Positions 1 to 11,449 are shown, numbered from the stretch's first letter. The stretch is DNA of 64,000 nt from Phialophora verrucosa (GCA_002099365.1 MSED01000007.1:682001-746000), one strand, 5' to 3'. Numbers and translations are program-made. The notes: generated from the sequence alone by a model not told the origin.

Positions 1-1270
1 AGCTCGCCGTCGCCGTGTAGAGTTTAGCTTACACTGTCTGCGATTGACATCAACAACCGTCCGTTGCATCTCACGATGAGCTATGTGCTACGAAGATACA
101 GTGCACCAGCGACAGTAAGCCAACGGTGCCGAGTTAACCACTTGTATCGAGATGACAACAGGATTAGATTGACAGCAGATGATAGGGAAGACGTGACGAC
201 CAACGAGCAACGACACCCGATGGTTCATTACATACAAGCGGGAAATATTTCTTCTCCAAAGCCCTGCACAAGGCAAGGAACAGTGATGAAAAAAGATGTT
301 ATTGCTCGGTCTACCCAGCAGCATCAAGGCCGAAGACACGAGCGTGGGAAAAAATTGATATGCAGGCGGAAGTGTAAGGCCTGGTGACAACTTGTATGTT
401 GTCGAGAGTGTGAACAAAAGATTGGCGAAGCTGGCGGGAACATCACGCCAAGCGACGTATAAGCACAGAAGTAGATCTGTGTTGTGGTAAGAATAGCTGT
501 GGTAAGAATAGCTGTGGTAAGAATAGCTGTGGTAAGAATAGTGGTGGTAAGAATAGTGGTGGTAAGAATAGCTGTGGTAAGAATAGCTGTGGTAAGAATA
601 TAGGAAATCGGGATAAGAATAAGTTGTTGTATTCTACTGCTCGGCTGTAAGAGGGGTCAGGGGGTGGGATGGAGGTAGAACAGCAGAATACAAGGGAAAA
701 GAGAAGAAAATGCAGAGGTCCAAGAGCGAGAGAGCGAGTGTTATAGCCCGGAGACTCCGTCCATTGTTGCCGGATTGATCTTTTTGCGCCTGATCCCAAG
801 GTGGGTGTGAGTCACGCACGGCGACCGTATCAAAGGGTCCTGTAACATCAACATATACGGCCGTGCGCAGCCCAATTAGGGAAATGGTCGATATGCCGGC
901 CACGAGGGTGCTTGATCAAACCGCTCGTAACTCCCTCCCATCAGAGATGCTCAAAGAACCAATAGAGCACTTTCCCGTCCAACTGCCAATGGAAATTCGG
1001 CGAAATTGAATGGTTCAATGATGGATGCACGCTTCATTGGCGGCGGGCGGAGAATCAGGTACGTTTCTGAATTTCTGATTCGTTATGATATTGGGAAGCT
1101 GATCGGGGTCCCTTCATCTATCACGGAGTTTTGGAGGACTCGGGACTATTGAGCACTGCATAGATTGACTGAGCCAGAGTGTCTGGTCTGGACTGGTCCG
1201 GTCCGGTCTGATATTCACTACTTGGGTTTGGTGATAGCCGATGTCTGACGAAGTATACCAGTCGGCGCCC
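1..1270. other. Left-edge non-coding stretch
   Basis: No convincing gene is visible here. Open frames on both strands are short, low-complexity or overlap the minisatellite at 484-603, and none has a recognisable domain. The stretch contains that minisatellite and, near its right end, the downstream flank of the UTP14 gene. Confidence 0.6.
484..603. repeat. 15-bp minisatellite, about 8 units
   Basis: Eight head-to-tail copies of GTGGTAAGAATAGCT start at 484, 499, 514, 529, 544, 559, 574 and 589. Two central copies carry a TG instead of CT variant at the unit end and the last copy is incomplete. The unit length is a multiple of three, so one minus-strand frame stays open through it as FLPQL repeats, but nothing else supports a protein. 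Every unit contains GGTAAG, a good match to a 5' splice site. Confidence 0.9.
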
Positions 1271-4105
1271 TTAAGCCATCGGCTTCGCCATTGGTCCAAT
1301 GATGCCCTGCTTGATCAGGACCCGTGGCTTCGTGGCATCCTGGAAGGTGGTCTTTGTCGTCCACTCAGGGCCCAAGGGCAGACGGAGCGACCGTTCGTAT
1401 TGCTGTCTCGACTCAAATGGATGAGGCAGCTCGCTTGCTAGGTACTTGCTGTTCTTCTTCACTCGCTTTTCGTTCACAATAACCTTGTCGAGTTTGACGT
1501 CTTGCCGCTTGTCATGTGCCACACCCTTGATTGTCGTCACAAACCGTCCCTTGGCTCGCTTCTGGGCCTTTTTGCTGATGCCTTCGCCTGCCCAGCTGCC
1601 CCAACCGGGGAGGCTGTTGTCGATGATTTGATCGCCTTCTTCTTCGACCGTTTCCTTTTTCTCCTTGGCAAACTCGCGTTGTACTTCGTCAGAACCAGCG
1701 AAGATAGCTTGAGCCAATGCAGCCTTTTCGTCCTCTTCGTCCTCTGACTCTGACGGGCTGGTGTAGTCGTCCAACTGAGTTTCTGAGACTTTCGGCATCT
1801 TCACAAGGGGCTTAGCAGTGTTTCGTGCAGCTGCTGAGGTAGCTTTCTTCGTATTTCTATCGTTCCCAATTCCAGGCTGTAGAAGCTCAGCCGTCAAAGG
1901 GGCTGCTCCCGGTGACTGGGAGGAAACTTTGGTCTGTACGGCACCTTTGATAGCCGGTGCACTGGTCACCGCCGGGGTACTCTTCGAGTTTTGGGTGCTT
2001 GCCGGATCTTTGTCGTCGAGGTCTTCGAGCTCATTCTCGGACTCACGCTCCTCGAACTCGCTCTTCTCGATGTGTGGCTGAGGTCTAGCCGGGCCCTCCT
2101 GGCCTGTAGGACCAAACTTTCGACGACCAACCTCTTCCTCTTCCTCGGTATCTGCCTCATCCGCCGAATCATGGTCGTCGTTACCGTAGAGGTTGCGTCT
2201 GATACTGCGCATGTCTTCCTCATTGGCGGCTTTCCTTGCAGCCTCCGCTCTCTTCATGAATGCCATGGAGCTTAGTCGGGTGTCAGACGTGTCAGGCTCA
2301 ACATCATCAAGCTCATCGAGCTTGATTCTGATGCGTTCCCTCTCCCCGTCTGAGCCTGAGAACCCATCAAAGTGCGAGGACTCCGAACCTGATGTATCAG
2401 AGTCAGCATCCGTCTTGCCTTCAACGCGCCTTCTCAGCTCTTCATCCCGACGTGCAAGATCTGTGACACCATGTCTAGTGTCATCGTCCCAAGCGGTTCT
2501 GCCCGTGAGCTTGACACTTTTTGCCCATTTGCTCTCCCTGTGCCGTGCACCCATTCGCTCCTCGGCGCGCCGGCGGTCATTCTTTTCTTTTTCTTCGTCC
2601 GAATTAAGCAAGCCCTGCGCATCCAACAGAGCCCTGTTTGCCCCATCCGCCTTCTCCCGCTCCTTCCGATGCACACGACGATATGCTTTGCTCTTGATCT
2701 TTTTGATTCGTCGGGCACGAATCTCTTCTCGGAACATCAGATCTCGTTGCCGGCGAAGCTCGGCTCGTCGTGCCTGGACTTCAGCCAACGGCATCTGCTT
2801 CTCATGCAGCTCTTCGTATTCATTTTCTCGATCTTCCTGCGAGCGACCATCTTTCGTCAACATCCCACTTTCTATCATGATGCTCTGGATAGTAGACTCG
2901 AGATCTGTCATGGGCTGTGCGGTGGAAGTGGGCCCGAGCTGCTTGCCGCTCAGCATCCCCGCAGCTGCGGCGTCGACAAGAGGGAAGGAGAGGTGCTCCG
3001 CTCGCCGATTTTGCTTGACCGTGTCAATCCACTTGCTCAATTCTTTCTTGGTCTCGTCGTACGCGGCAGACCGGTCGAGGCGATCCTGCTGCCGTTTGGC
3101 CAACGGAGGAGCGAGCTTGCCAGGAATGCCGCCTTGGTAGGGCTCGTGGCCTCTTTCTTCGCTGCTCTGCAAGATCTTCAGGGATTGTCGTTGACGAGGG
3201 TCTTTGATGTATTGTAATAGATCGGCGGCTGAAATCTTAGTAGAACTGAGGCCAAATTGAGAGGGCTTGTCCGGCAAGGTCTGGATACGTCGCTCTTTCT
3301 TGGGCGGCGCTCGGGCGCCACCTGCCAGCTCGTCGACGAAGCTCTGCAGTCGAGAGTGATCTCCACCATCGTCAGAGACGGAGAATGCGGACTCGATATC
3401 GTCGTCAGCGTCAGATTCTTCGCCAGCTTGGCCTCCATCTTCCTCGTTCGAATCACTCGAGAGATCGTCGTCATCGCTCTCGGCCCGTGTAGGACGTTTT
3501 CGTCGCTTTCTCGAGGCTTCTTGTTCTTCTTGATCGTCCATATCCCACGCAGTAGCTAGATCGACGCCCTCATTACCAAAATCATCCTCATCCTCATCCT
3601 CATCTTCAATTCCATCATCTACATCATCTCCATCCGCGGCAACGTCTTCATCCAAGTCGACGTCTACATGCCTGCGACGTTTCCTAGGCTCTGTGGACGA
3701 CACGGTGGCGCTCCCTCGGAATGTAAAATCTGCAAACCGCTCTTCGTCACTTGCTCCAAACGCGTCTTCGCTGTCAATTTCGCTATCTTCGTCATCGTCG
3801 TCCACGCCTTCGTGCCACCGGTTCCCCTCAAGGTCGGAGCCTTCGTCCGCAACTTCATCCTCACGTGTGATGTCAATCTTCCTTCTCTTCGAGGACCGGT
3901 CGTCCGCATCTGCTCGGCTGCGTGGGTCTTCGTTGTCTTCGTCCTCAATCTGTCCGAGGCGGTGTGAGCGGATTTTGATCTGGTCGGGATTCTCTCGTTC
4001 TGCGATCTCGAGGGCGTTTAGCCCGCGGTTTCGAGTGGTCTTTTTCTTGCTTGCGGCATTGGTCCGGCCGGCCTGGAGCGGCCGGCCATGCGCTTGACGA
4101 GGCAT
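1271..4105 (-). CDS. UTP14: U3 snoRNP / SSU processome protein Utp14
   Basis: Single-exon gene encoding about 944 aa from the ATG at 4105 (MPRQAHG...). An in-frame ATG at 4150 would add 15 residues, but the 4105 start gives the more usual basic N-terminus. Utp14 is a nucleolar component of the 90S pre-ribosome that binds U3 snoRNA and activates the helicase Dhr1 in 18S rRNA maturation. What the sequence shows: very acidic D/E tracts in the first third, basic nuclear-localisation-like clusters, the conserved central KIKSKAYRRVHRKERE block, and a C-terminal signature with GWGSWAG, a basic segment, LPHPFESRQQYERSLRLP, GPEW, and a final TKPRVLIKQGIIGPM block. The length fits fungal homologues (about 900 aa). 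A long Ser-rich frame antisense to the middle of this gene (2193-3140) is a compositional shadow. Confidence 0.95.
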   Translation of the reverse strand: MPRQAHGRPLQAGRTNAASKKKTTRNRGLNALEIAERENPDQIKIRSHRLGQIEDEDNEDPRSRADADDRSSKRRKIDITREDEVADEGSDLEGNRWHEGVDDDDEDSEIDSEDAFGASDEERFADFTFRGSATVSSTEPRKRRRHVDVDLDEDVAADGDDVDDGIEDEDEDEDDFGNEGVDLATAWDMDDQEEQEASRKRRKRPTRAESDDDDLSSDSNEEDGGQAGEESDADDDIESAFSVSDDGGDHSRLQSFVDELAGGARAPPKKERRIQTLPDKPSQFGLSSTKISAADLLQYIKDPRQRQSLKILQSSEERGHEPYQGGIPGKLAPPLAKRQQDRLDRSAAYDETKKELSKWIDTVKQNRRAEHLSFPLVDAAAAGMLSGKQLGPTSTAQPMTDLESTIQSIMIESGMLTKDGRSQEDRENEYEELHEKQMPLAEVQARRAELRRQRDLMFREEIRARRIKKIKSKAYRRVHRKEREKADGANRALLDAQGLLNSDEEKEKNDRRRAEERMGARHRESKWAKSVKLTGRTAWDDDTRHGVTDLARRDEELRRRVEGKTDADSDTSGSESSHFDGFSGSDGERERIRIKLDELDDVEPDTSDTRLSSMAFMKRAEAARKAANEEDMRSIRRNLYGNDDHDSADEADTEEEEEVGRRKFGPTGQEGPARPQPHIEKSEFEERESENELEDLDDKDPASTQNSKSTPAVTSAPAIKGAVQTKVSSQSPGAAPLTAELLQPGIGNDRNTKKATSAAARNTAKPLVKMPKVSETQLDDYTSPSESEDEEDEKAALAQAIFAGSDEVQREFAKEKKETVEEEGDQIIDNSLPGWGSWAGEGISKKAQKRAKGRFVTTIKGVAHDKRQDVKLDKVIVNEKRVKKNSKYLASELPHPFESRQQYERSLRLPLGPEWTTKTTFQDATKPRVLIKQGIIGPMAKPMA

Positions 4106-4292
4106 TGTCACAGGTTGTAGGAATATGTGAGGCTGGGTAAGTAGCGACACAGTCTACAAGCACTCTACATTTTCTATCGGACCCAAAAAAAAGTTCGAGT
4201 GGCGGCGGAGTTAATGATCCCCACACGGAGATACGGATTCCTTGGCGGGTCATCCACTGCCTCACTTTCCTCAGCTTCCGAATATCAATCAT

Positions 4293-4562
4293 ACGGGACT
4301 AGGACCAAGTATCATTGGGCAACAAGTATTATGGGCACTGAGAGGAATGGCCAGTAGCTCGTCCAGACGTGTTATTATTTGACGACAGACCGCGATCACG
4401 CCCGAACATTGTACGCCATCGAGTGAAATGCTATCCCCGCGGTGAGCTTACAGAACGCCATTCGCATTTACTCCTTATTGCAGACCTGTCCGTCAGTAAG
4501 AGTACCTAAAGGCAACTCACGGCCAGCTTACGGCCCTCTCTGGTGGGGATACTGGACGCCCA
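4293..4562. other. Short intergenic gap
   Basis: This gap lies between the upstream side of UTP14 and the 3' end of the amine-oxidase gene. No gene, RNA or repeat is recognised in it. It presumably carries the UTP14 promoter. Confidence 0.5.
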
Positions 4563-6644
4563 TCATAGCTTTGCCGAAATCTTGATGATCAGATCCTCCT
4601 GTTTCGCCCACTCAATGACTTCCTCTGCTGCACGAGAGCCCGCTCTCAGCGCACCCTCAAGATACCCTTTCCACTCGTACGCCGTCTCACCACCGGCGAA
4701 ATGAATGTGCTTGAATGGCTGTCTGAGGGCCGAACCATACTTGGAAAGCACTCCAGGCGGCATAGCCGATGTGGGTGCGCCGTCCAAATACTCCTCTTCC
4801 GGCCAGTTGACGTAGTTCACTTCCAAGACGTCGTCTTGCGCAAGGTGCCCGTGCTCCGGTCCAAGTAGCTCGGCCAGATGGTCGACCACGGCTTCGACAC
4901 GTTGCAGTTCATTCAATTCCGCCCATCGAGCCGCGATGCCGCCAGCAATGAACAGCGCCAACGAATATTGCTGCTTCGTCTCATCCGAGATGTCCCAGGA
5001 GAAGCAAATTGGACCCTTGAAGCTCGAGAATTTGCCTACCAAGCCGAGGTCTTTCCACCACGCACGGCTGTACGTGAGGATCATTTTGGCATAGACGCCT
5101 GGTTTCGTACGGGAGACGAGCGCCCTCTTGTCACGAGGTAACGGTGGCGAGAAGTGGATCTTCTCGTACGTGTTAGTCGGGATGGCGATGATTACTTTCC
5201 GGCACCGGATTTCGTAACCCGTCGCTGTCGATACCAGCGCCCCTTCGGTGGTCTGGAGGATGTTGTCGACAGGGCTGCTGATCAAGATGGATCCAGGCTT
5301 CATTTCGTCCGCGAGGCCTGTGGCAATGGCCGATGTACCTGAGAACGCGAGTTAACACGGGCGTCTTTTCGCACAGGATGGCGCAGAATATAGCGCTTTT
5401 GTGAGTTCCTACCTTGCTTGATTTTCAGGGACTGCGCGCCATATTCGCCCTCAGTAGCAAGACTCATAAAGCCTCCGCCAGACTTGACGTAATCCAGGAA
5501 ATAATGCATGCCGATTTCAGATGGATCACGACCGACGACCGCGCTGGTGAAGAACGTCATGGCGGCCTTGCCCAAGGTGTCGCTAAGACCTTTGCTCGCG
5601 GCCCATGTCTCGACAGAGACGTCGAGGTTTGTAGGGAACTCGCTAGATTTGTGGATGTCAATGTTCTGGCACCCAGTGTCTATCACCTCGCATAGTGCCA
5701 TGTTGAACTGCGCGATCTGATCAAACTCCGGCTGCACCACAAACTGATCAGCATGGACTCACTCAGAGCGGGAGGCGGGTGAGGACGTGACTATGACTCA
5801 CCGAACCAGGGCCGGCTCGCAAGACCTGACCGTCTGCGAACTGCCAGACTTCATCTCCCTCAGTGTATTGCTCCACAATGTCCAATCCGAGTCGTTTGGC
5901 GGTTGCATACACTTTGGGTTGCGTCTTTTTGTTGATCCAGGTGGCCCCGAGTTCAACGATCCCCGGCCCACTTTGTAGCGGTTGCGATCGACTTCGACCA
6001 CCAATGCGGTGCTTGGCTTCCAGAAGCACACAGCTTAAACCAGCTTTCTGAAGATCCCATGCTGCTTGTATGCCAGAGAAGCCACCACCCACAACGACCA
6101 CGTCCACTTTGGACGGGGCTACTGGTCGAGCAAAAGAGCGGACGGACGGCTCCGCGTAGGGAGATGCATGTCCTCCGACAGCCGCCACCACCTCGATCTC
6201 GATCTTGGCGCCGGGTATCGCAAGTTTGGTGACCGGTACTAAGGTCGTGACGGGTCGGTTGGGAGTACCAGATCCATCGGTGATAAAGTCAAGAAACAAT
6301 TTGACGAAGGCTTCGCCTTGCTCCAGTGACCAGTCCACAACAAAGAAGGTGACCTTGATCGCATCTCGGGGAGAGGACCCGGATTTCTGCAGTACCTCCA
6401 CCAGGTTCTTGTACACGGCAGCGGCCTGCTCTTCCACCGACTCGGGGAAGCTGCCGTCGGGTCGTTGGGCAATGATGCCAGATGTGAAGACTAGGCGACC
6501 GGGTTGCTTTAGACTGACAGAGTGCGAGTAGAAGCCTGGATCGGGCATTCCAGGAGCATCATGAAACTTGATTTCGGGTCTATCGTCGCGGGGCGCCATG
6601 TTCAGAAGAAGGCGTGCAAGGCAGTCGATCTTGGAGGTTGTCAC
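4563..6644 (-). CDS. RidA/YjgF-domain + flavin monoamine oxidase fusion
   Basis: Three exons: 6644-5802, 5743-5413 and 5338-4563, giving 649 aa. A second in-frame ATG at 6599 would give 634 aa. Residues about 25-160 are a YjgF/YER057c/UK114 (RidA-like) domain. From about residue 180 a flavin amine oxidase begins with the dinucleotide-binding VVVVGGGFSGIQ motif, followed by LLEAKHRIGGRS, and ends with the C-terminal FAD motif FAGGETAYEWKGYLEGALRAG. Amine oxidases make imines and RidA proteins hydrolyse reactive imines/enamines, so the fusion is chemically logical. However, in my alignment the Arg that deaminating RidA proteins use is a Thr (NRPVTTL), so the domain's activity is uncertain. The protein ends in SAKL, a plausible peroxisomal PTS1. 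Both introns have canonical GT-AG ends. The gene is co-oriented with a regulator and a permease upstream. Confidence 0.85.
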
Positions 6645-7321
6645 CGGTCTGTGGGTTGCTTTATATCAACGACTAGAATGTGACAGCGTCCAGTGTTCTT
6701 GCTCTCGAAGCCCTGACAACCTATATATAGATCCTAGGCTGCACTTTGTACTTGCGCATATCAAGGAAGATGCTGTGGTGTAGAGTTAGGCCGACATTGA
6801 GGGTACGAGGAACGAACGGTGAGGGAATACGAAATACAGCCATACGTGGTAGTATTGCTTTTCTGAGTATTTTAGCCTCAGGATCCTCATTCCGCTGCTC
6901 TCGTTGTGAAATCTCCAGAGGCCAGGTTACGACGGCCGTAAAGCCCGTATTGAAGCGGCAAAGACACGGAGCGAGGAGCTAGTGATACACCGCGCTTCCG
7001 TCGAGTTCAGAGGTCCCGAAGTAGGACTAGTGAGTTTGGAGCTCCCAGGTCTAAACCTTGGGGAAAGTTGCGGAGAACATCCACCTGAATTCGTTCACTA
7101 AAGTGAGAATCGGCGGGGAAACCTTTCTCTGCCTGGTTCAGGCTGGATCAATGGTGTTCCTGCCCTTCGTATTGTTCCTTACCGCGGTGAAAGAGAAAGC
7201 TCCTGTTCCCGGCTCCGTCCGTGATTCTATGCCCTCTTTTGTCGGCTTCTAGGATCTCTGCGTGGGCTCACTGCGGAATTCTTGTCGCTCTTAATCTGCA
7301 TCGATGACAGAACTGGCGTTT
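6645..7321. other. Intergenic / amine oxidase promoter region
   Basis: About 680 bp between the amine oxidase start and the 3' end of the Zn2Cys6 gene. Apart from the TATA-like element no feature is recognised. Short open frames show no domain. Confidence 0.5.
6722..6729 (-). promoter_or_regulatory. TATA-like element of the amine oxidase gene
   Basis: A TATATATA palindrome lies 78-85 bp upstream of the first ATG at 6644. It is well placed for a start site that would include this upstream ATG. The assignment rests on position only. Confidence 0.4.
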
Positions 7322-9017
7322 TCATGCCATGCTAAAATTGATGTTGTGCTTTTTCATGACGAGATGCAGTCCGAATGAGCCGTAAGCACGCTCGTCTTCG
7401 TCGTCCCACAAAAGCCGCAGCAGTTTCGCAGCCTGCCTGACTTGACAAATTTCGACTTTGGACTGGGTGCCCAAAAGTCGAAGGTATTCTTTGCGCTGAG
7501 TCTCGCAAATCAAGCAAGAACCAATCATCATGATTGGCCACAGTAAAATAGTGACGAGAGGTGTCATCGATACCGGGACAAGCAGTGGGAAGGCCGTGTC
7601 GATATGACGCTGGATAGCAATAACGGCCTTGGGATTGTTGACCACGGAACCACATGAAGACGCTTTGAGGAAGATGAAGAGTGCCTGCCGATAGAGCTCT
7701 CCTACCCACACACATTCCTCTTGCCATTCGGTCATCTCGGATATTACAGGAGGCGGCTGCCACTCAGTGATGGAGTCGATCAGGCATTCGTACGTGGACT
7801 GACTCTCCGAGCTGCACAACCCGGATGCTTCTTCTATTAGTTTCTTCCTCGCAAGTATCGAGACCTGGGGAATCAGCTCGAAGAGGCCTTGCCCACAGCT
7901 GAGGACCACCCCATATGTCTGATATTCCTTAAGAAAATCCAGAGGGGTGAAGAAGGCGTCCAGGGGTAGAGCACGAGCCTCATCGCTGTCGTAGGGGGTA
8001 ATACTGTTCACAAGAACGAGATAAAAGTACATCTCCAAAGCGAACCCTTTGATTGCTCTTGTGTCGTCTTGTACATCTTCTTTGGACTCGTGCAGCAGTT
8101 TGCAGACAAGTTCACGGCTTGCCCGCAAGTGCGGGAAAATGCCCCCGTTTGGCTCGCCAGAGATTGCCTGGAAATCGAGGTCAGTAGTTGCAACTCTGTC
8201 GGTGCAATCCTGAAAAACCGGAAGCGGCAGAATGTACCTCAACATGGCATAGGATAACCAGGACCAGGAGAAGGCGCAAGGTCCTTCGAACATCATGATG
8301 AGCAGACTCCTCGGCGAACAAGTGCCGTAGGTTCCGCAACAGTAACGAGTAGTGTTGACGAGTTGCCGACTGGACGCTCAGATCATCCCTCCTCTTGAAG
8401 CTGAGTTGGGTCCCGCTAAGTGCTAGCACGGCATGCATGAGCAGGTCATCTGAGTATGCCAGCGGCAAGACGAGAGTGATGAAAGGGTTGCTAGAGAGGG
8501 GCTTTGCCGCCAAGAAGGTGGCCGTGATCTCCAGATAGTGTTGTAGCAGGAGTAAGGAGCTCGAATTCAGCAGAAGAGCTCGTTCCCCGCTCATGAACGA
8601 CGCTGTCAGCGGATTCCAGAGCATCATCGACTCTGGCTTTTCTCCGTTAGCATGTCGATGTTCAACGTTGATGACCGGGAATGAGCGAGTAGGAGCCTCG
8701 TTTTCAGATAGCAGCGGCGACCGGTGATCCAGAACAAACGTGATTTCACTCGAACTAGAGGTATCCGTGGCGCGAGAGGCCGACTGCTTCCGCTTTCGAC
8801 GCACCGAGCAGCTGGAGCCCAAGTGCTGTGCTTCAGGAGCTTTGCTGGCGACAAACGAAACCGGCCAAACACAGTCAATGAAATTTCTTGAGCATCCGGC
8901 GCACACAGGCCTGGACTCGTCGCACTTCTTTCTTCTGCCTCGGCAGGTCATGCATCCTGTCTTAGTACGGGTACGGGCCAGCTTGTCGCGCTTCTGTGTC
9001 ACACGGATGTCGTCCAT
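7322..9017 (-). CDS. Zn2Cys6 transcription factor (Fungal_trans_2 type)
   Basis: Two exons, 9017-8238 and 8167-7322, give 541 aa. The 70-nt intron has donor GAG|GTACAT, a CTGAC branch site and acceptor TTCCAG. It joins ...ILCHVE to AISGEPNG, restoring the conserved block of this family. A 28-nt alternative intron in the same place is too short. The binuclear zinc cluster starts at about residue 22 and has spacing C-x2-C-x6-C-x6-C-x2-C-x6-C, followed by a basic Arg/Lys patch. The rest is the all-helical regulatory domain, including IFPHLRASRELV. The gene lies between the amine oxidase and the permease on the same strand, so it is a candidate local regulator of amine use. Its target is not known. 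Confidence 0.88.
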
Positions 9018-9543
9018 TTGGTCGACGGACGGACTCGATTATCCGGTAGTTCCGGAAGACTCGAATCCTTTGCGACGCAGCCTGAGCCTAGCTCCTCCCA
9101 CAGAGTCAGGCATCGGGGAAGCAGGCGCGGTGAGATCCTAGGAAGTAAGAGAAAGAGGGAGAGATGACCAGCGAAAGCGAGCCGCGGTCTGCTCTCGAAC
9201 CGCACTGCAGTCCAATCCCAATTCGGTTAGCGTTATCACATGGCTCGGTCGGCTCCGGCGTCGACTAAAGCAGCAACTAAGCAGAATCAGGCCAGAGGAA
9301 CTCATCCAAATGGCCCAGTTTTCGACCCTGTCACCCTGTGTCTAGCTACTGAGTATGCGCTACTCCATGCTCCCCTCGCCAACAAGTATGGACAACGACA
9401 CATCCGTCGAGAACTCCAAACCATGTCCTCGCCAAGCTTGAGGTCAGCGCTTGATCTCCAAACGGCGCGTGCTTTGACATGGTTGCCTCGCCAGCTGCTC
9501 ACGCGCCACACTCTGCGCCTTATTCTACTTGATCCACAGTGCA
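9018..9543. other. Intergenic
   Basis: This region separates the regulator start from the permease 3' end. It contains an open plus-strand frame (9240-9560) of 106 codons without recognisable domain, and nothing else of note. It should carry the regulator's promoter. Confidence 0.5.
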
Positions 9544-11449
9544 CTATTCCACGGCGATGAGTGAAGTCGGACGGCCGTCGTCATCGGCATCGAAGCTGAT
9601 TGCTGGCCCCTGATAATGTTTCCTTGCATGGGCGTACCAGTTGACGATCCCAAGAAACAGAGCAATTCCCAGGATGACGGGGGTGTAGTCTTGCCAGATT
9701 TCATATGTCAGCGAGTTCCTTTTCTCATTGGGAAGACTAGGTTGGACAGCAGTGTGAAAGGTCCTTCCACTTACTCATAGTGCTCGCCGAGGTCGGTAAA
9801 AAGATGGGGAAATTGAAGAAGATAGTGGTTATAACGGAGAAAATGACCACGATAATGTTGGCTGTCCATCCCACTGCAGCTGGAGTCGCAAATTGGCGGG
9901 TTCTTGGCAGGTATTTCAGACTTCGTCGGCGGTAGATGAGCAGCGCCACTGGGATGAGGAACGAGATCTCCTGGAGCACAATCGAAGAGCCGATGAGGGC
10001 GTTGAAAGCTACATTATTACCCAGTCGTCAGCCGTTGGAAACACGATCAATTAGGATCCATACCCGTGTTCGAGGCGACAAAAATGCAACCACACACAAC
10101 CAATATCCCATATGTCAGAAAAAGAGCGTAGACTGGTACCTGCAGCGTTGGATGGATTCTGGATATCTTGTTCGAGAAGAGAAGACCGTTGTCGCGGGCA
10201 AAAGACCAGGCCAGCCGAGACGACGTCTCCTGGATGGCATTGAGGATGAATATTGTCATGATATTACCCAAGATAGTAAACACCGCGGCGAGAGCGGTGG
10301 ATCGAAATCCCTGCCTGATCACGACCCAGGGAACGTACCTAGTATGTCCGCGTCGTCAGCTTCCGGTTTCCAATTCTAGTGTGACTCTGGAAGCTCTTAC
10401 TCAGTAGTGGTCAGGATTGCCTCAATATCAGTTAAAGCGTAGAGCTGGGCAACAGTGTACGCAAACGCTGTCGTGCAGCCAATTACTACAGCAGTGATCA
10501 TAGCCCAGGGCACTGTTCGACGGGGCTCACTGCACTCTTCGGCGATATGCATCGACGCATCAAGGCCAATGTACATGAAACAGGAGGTTGAAAGACCAAT
10601 AATGAAGCACACTCCATCTGGCCAGCCGGTATAATTGATGAACGTGGCCCAAACGAACTTGGAAGGCGCTTTTGGGGACGACCGAACCAGGAGGGTTACG
10701 AAGCTGAATAGGAACAAGCTCAACGTGAGAGCGACTAGGAAAAGGTTAGCACCGGGTTCGTGCCGTGAAGCGATGGCGATGGGTAAGTTCCAGTAGAGGC
10801 GCAGACTTACAGCCGATGTTGTGAGTCCAAGGGGCCTTTTTCAGTAAGAACAGGTTGTTAGCGAGGATGAAAGCCGCGACACCCTCGTAGATGAGGAAGA
10901 CATGCCACTGTTTTGTCTCAAACGTCGGGTTCAAAGCAGAAACCAATGCCATGATCTGTTGAGCAGGGATGATTGTAACCGCTGCACCGATGGCAACCCA
11001 CGAGAACATTGACAGGAGGCCGCATGCATAAGACACGCCCCGTCGTATTTTCTTCGGTGCAAGAATGGATGCGAAGTGATACTGTCCGCCGGCGGTCGGA
11101 TAGACACTGGCCAGTTCTGCCAGCGAGATGGCAATGCACATGTAGGCGATCGAGGAGAGGATGACGCTGTATATTAAGGTGGCGGGCCCGCCTTGCAAAA
11201 GCGCCAGCTGAATGCTGCCTGCCACTCCAGCCCAGCTGTTACAGATCACAAAGGCAAAGGCGATGATATTCCACTTGGAGAATTGCGTCTTGACTGGTGC
11301 GTCTCCGATCGCGAGGCTTTGGACGGTGCCATTTCCGACGCTGACCACAGAACACAGCTGCTGCTCTTTAGAGCTTGTGAGTTGGATGCCACTTGAATGA
11401 GTATAGTATACTTACCAGCAGCCTCCAGTTTCGGCGTTTTGAGGTCCAT
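9544..11449 (-). CDS. APC-family amine/amino acid permease (Hnm1/GABA permease-like)
   Basis: Six exons: 11449-11416, 11365-10811, 10734-10401, 10338-10064, 10008-9775 and 9689-9544, giving 525 aa, the normal length for the family. All junctions keep phase. Branch sites CTAAC/CTGAC are visible before several acceptors. The protein has about 12 hydrophobic segments. The first is entered by WNIIAFAFVICNSWAG, followed by SLAELASVYPTAGGQYHFASILAP, the APC consensus region. MHIAEECSEPRRTVPWAM is the signature loop of the Hnm1/choline and GABA permease subgroup, and the FLPTSASTMNYTPV stretch is restored by the last splice. It probably imports choline, GABA, polyamine or an amino acid at the plasma membrane. 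The exact substrate cannot be told from sequence. Its neighbours, a regulator and an amine oxidase, suggest uptake followed by oxidation of an amine. Confidence 0.88.

Noticed and set aside
484..603. Possible CRISPR-like array
   Set aside because: The units are directly abutting 15-mers without spacers, in a eukaryotic genome; it is a minisatellite.
443..799. 118-codon minus-strand frame with FLPQL repeats
   Set aside because: The repeat translation is a by-product of the 15-bp minisatellite; flanking residues match nothing and no start context or introns support a gene.
2193..3140. 315-codon plus-strand open frame antisense to UTP14
   Set aside because: It is Ser/Arg-rich because it mirrors acidic and Lys/Arg-rich codons of the real gene; no domain, and UTP14 homology on the other strand is decisive.
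8210..8237. A 28-nt GT...CAG intron that would also restore the frame of the first Zn2Cys6 gene
   Set aside because: Too short for the spliceosome. A 70-nt intron sharing the same donor with a CTGAC branch site gives the family-consistent HVE-AISGEP junction.
9240..9560. 106-codon plus-strand frame between regulator and permease
   Set aside because: No homology, and its 3' end overlaps the last exon of the permease on the opposite strand.
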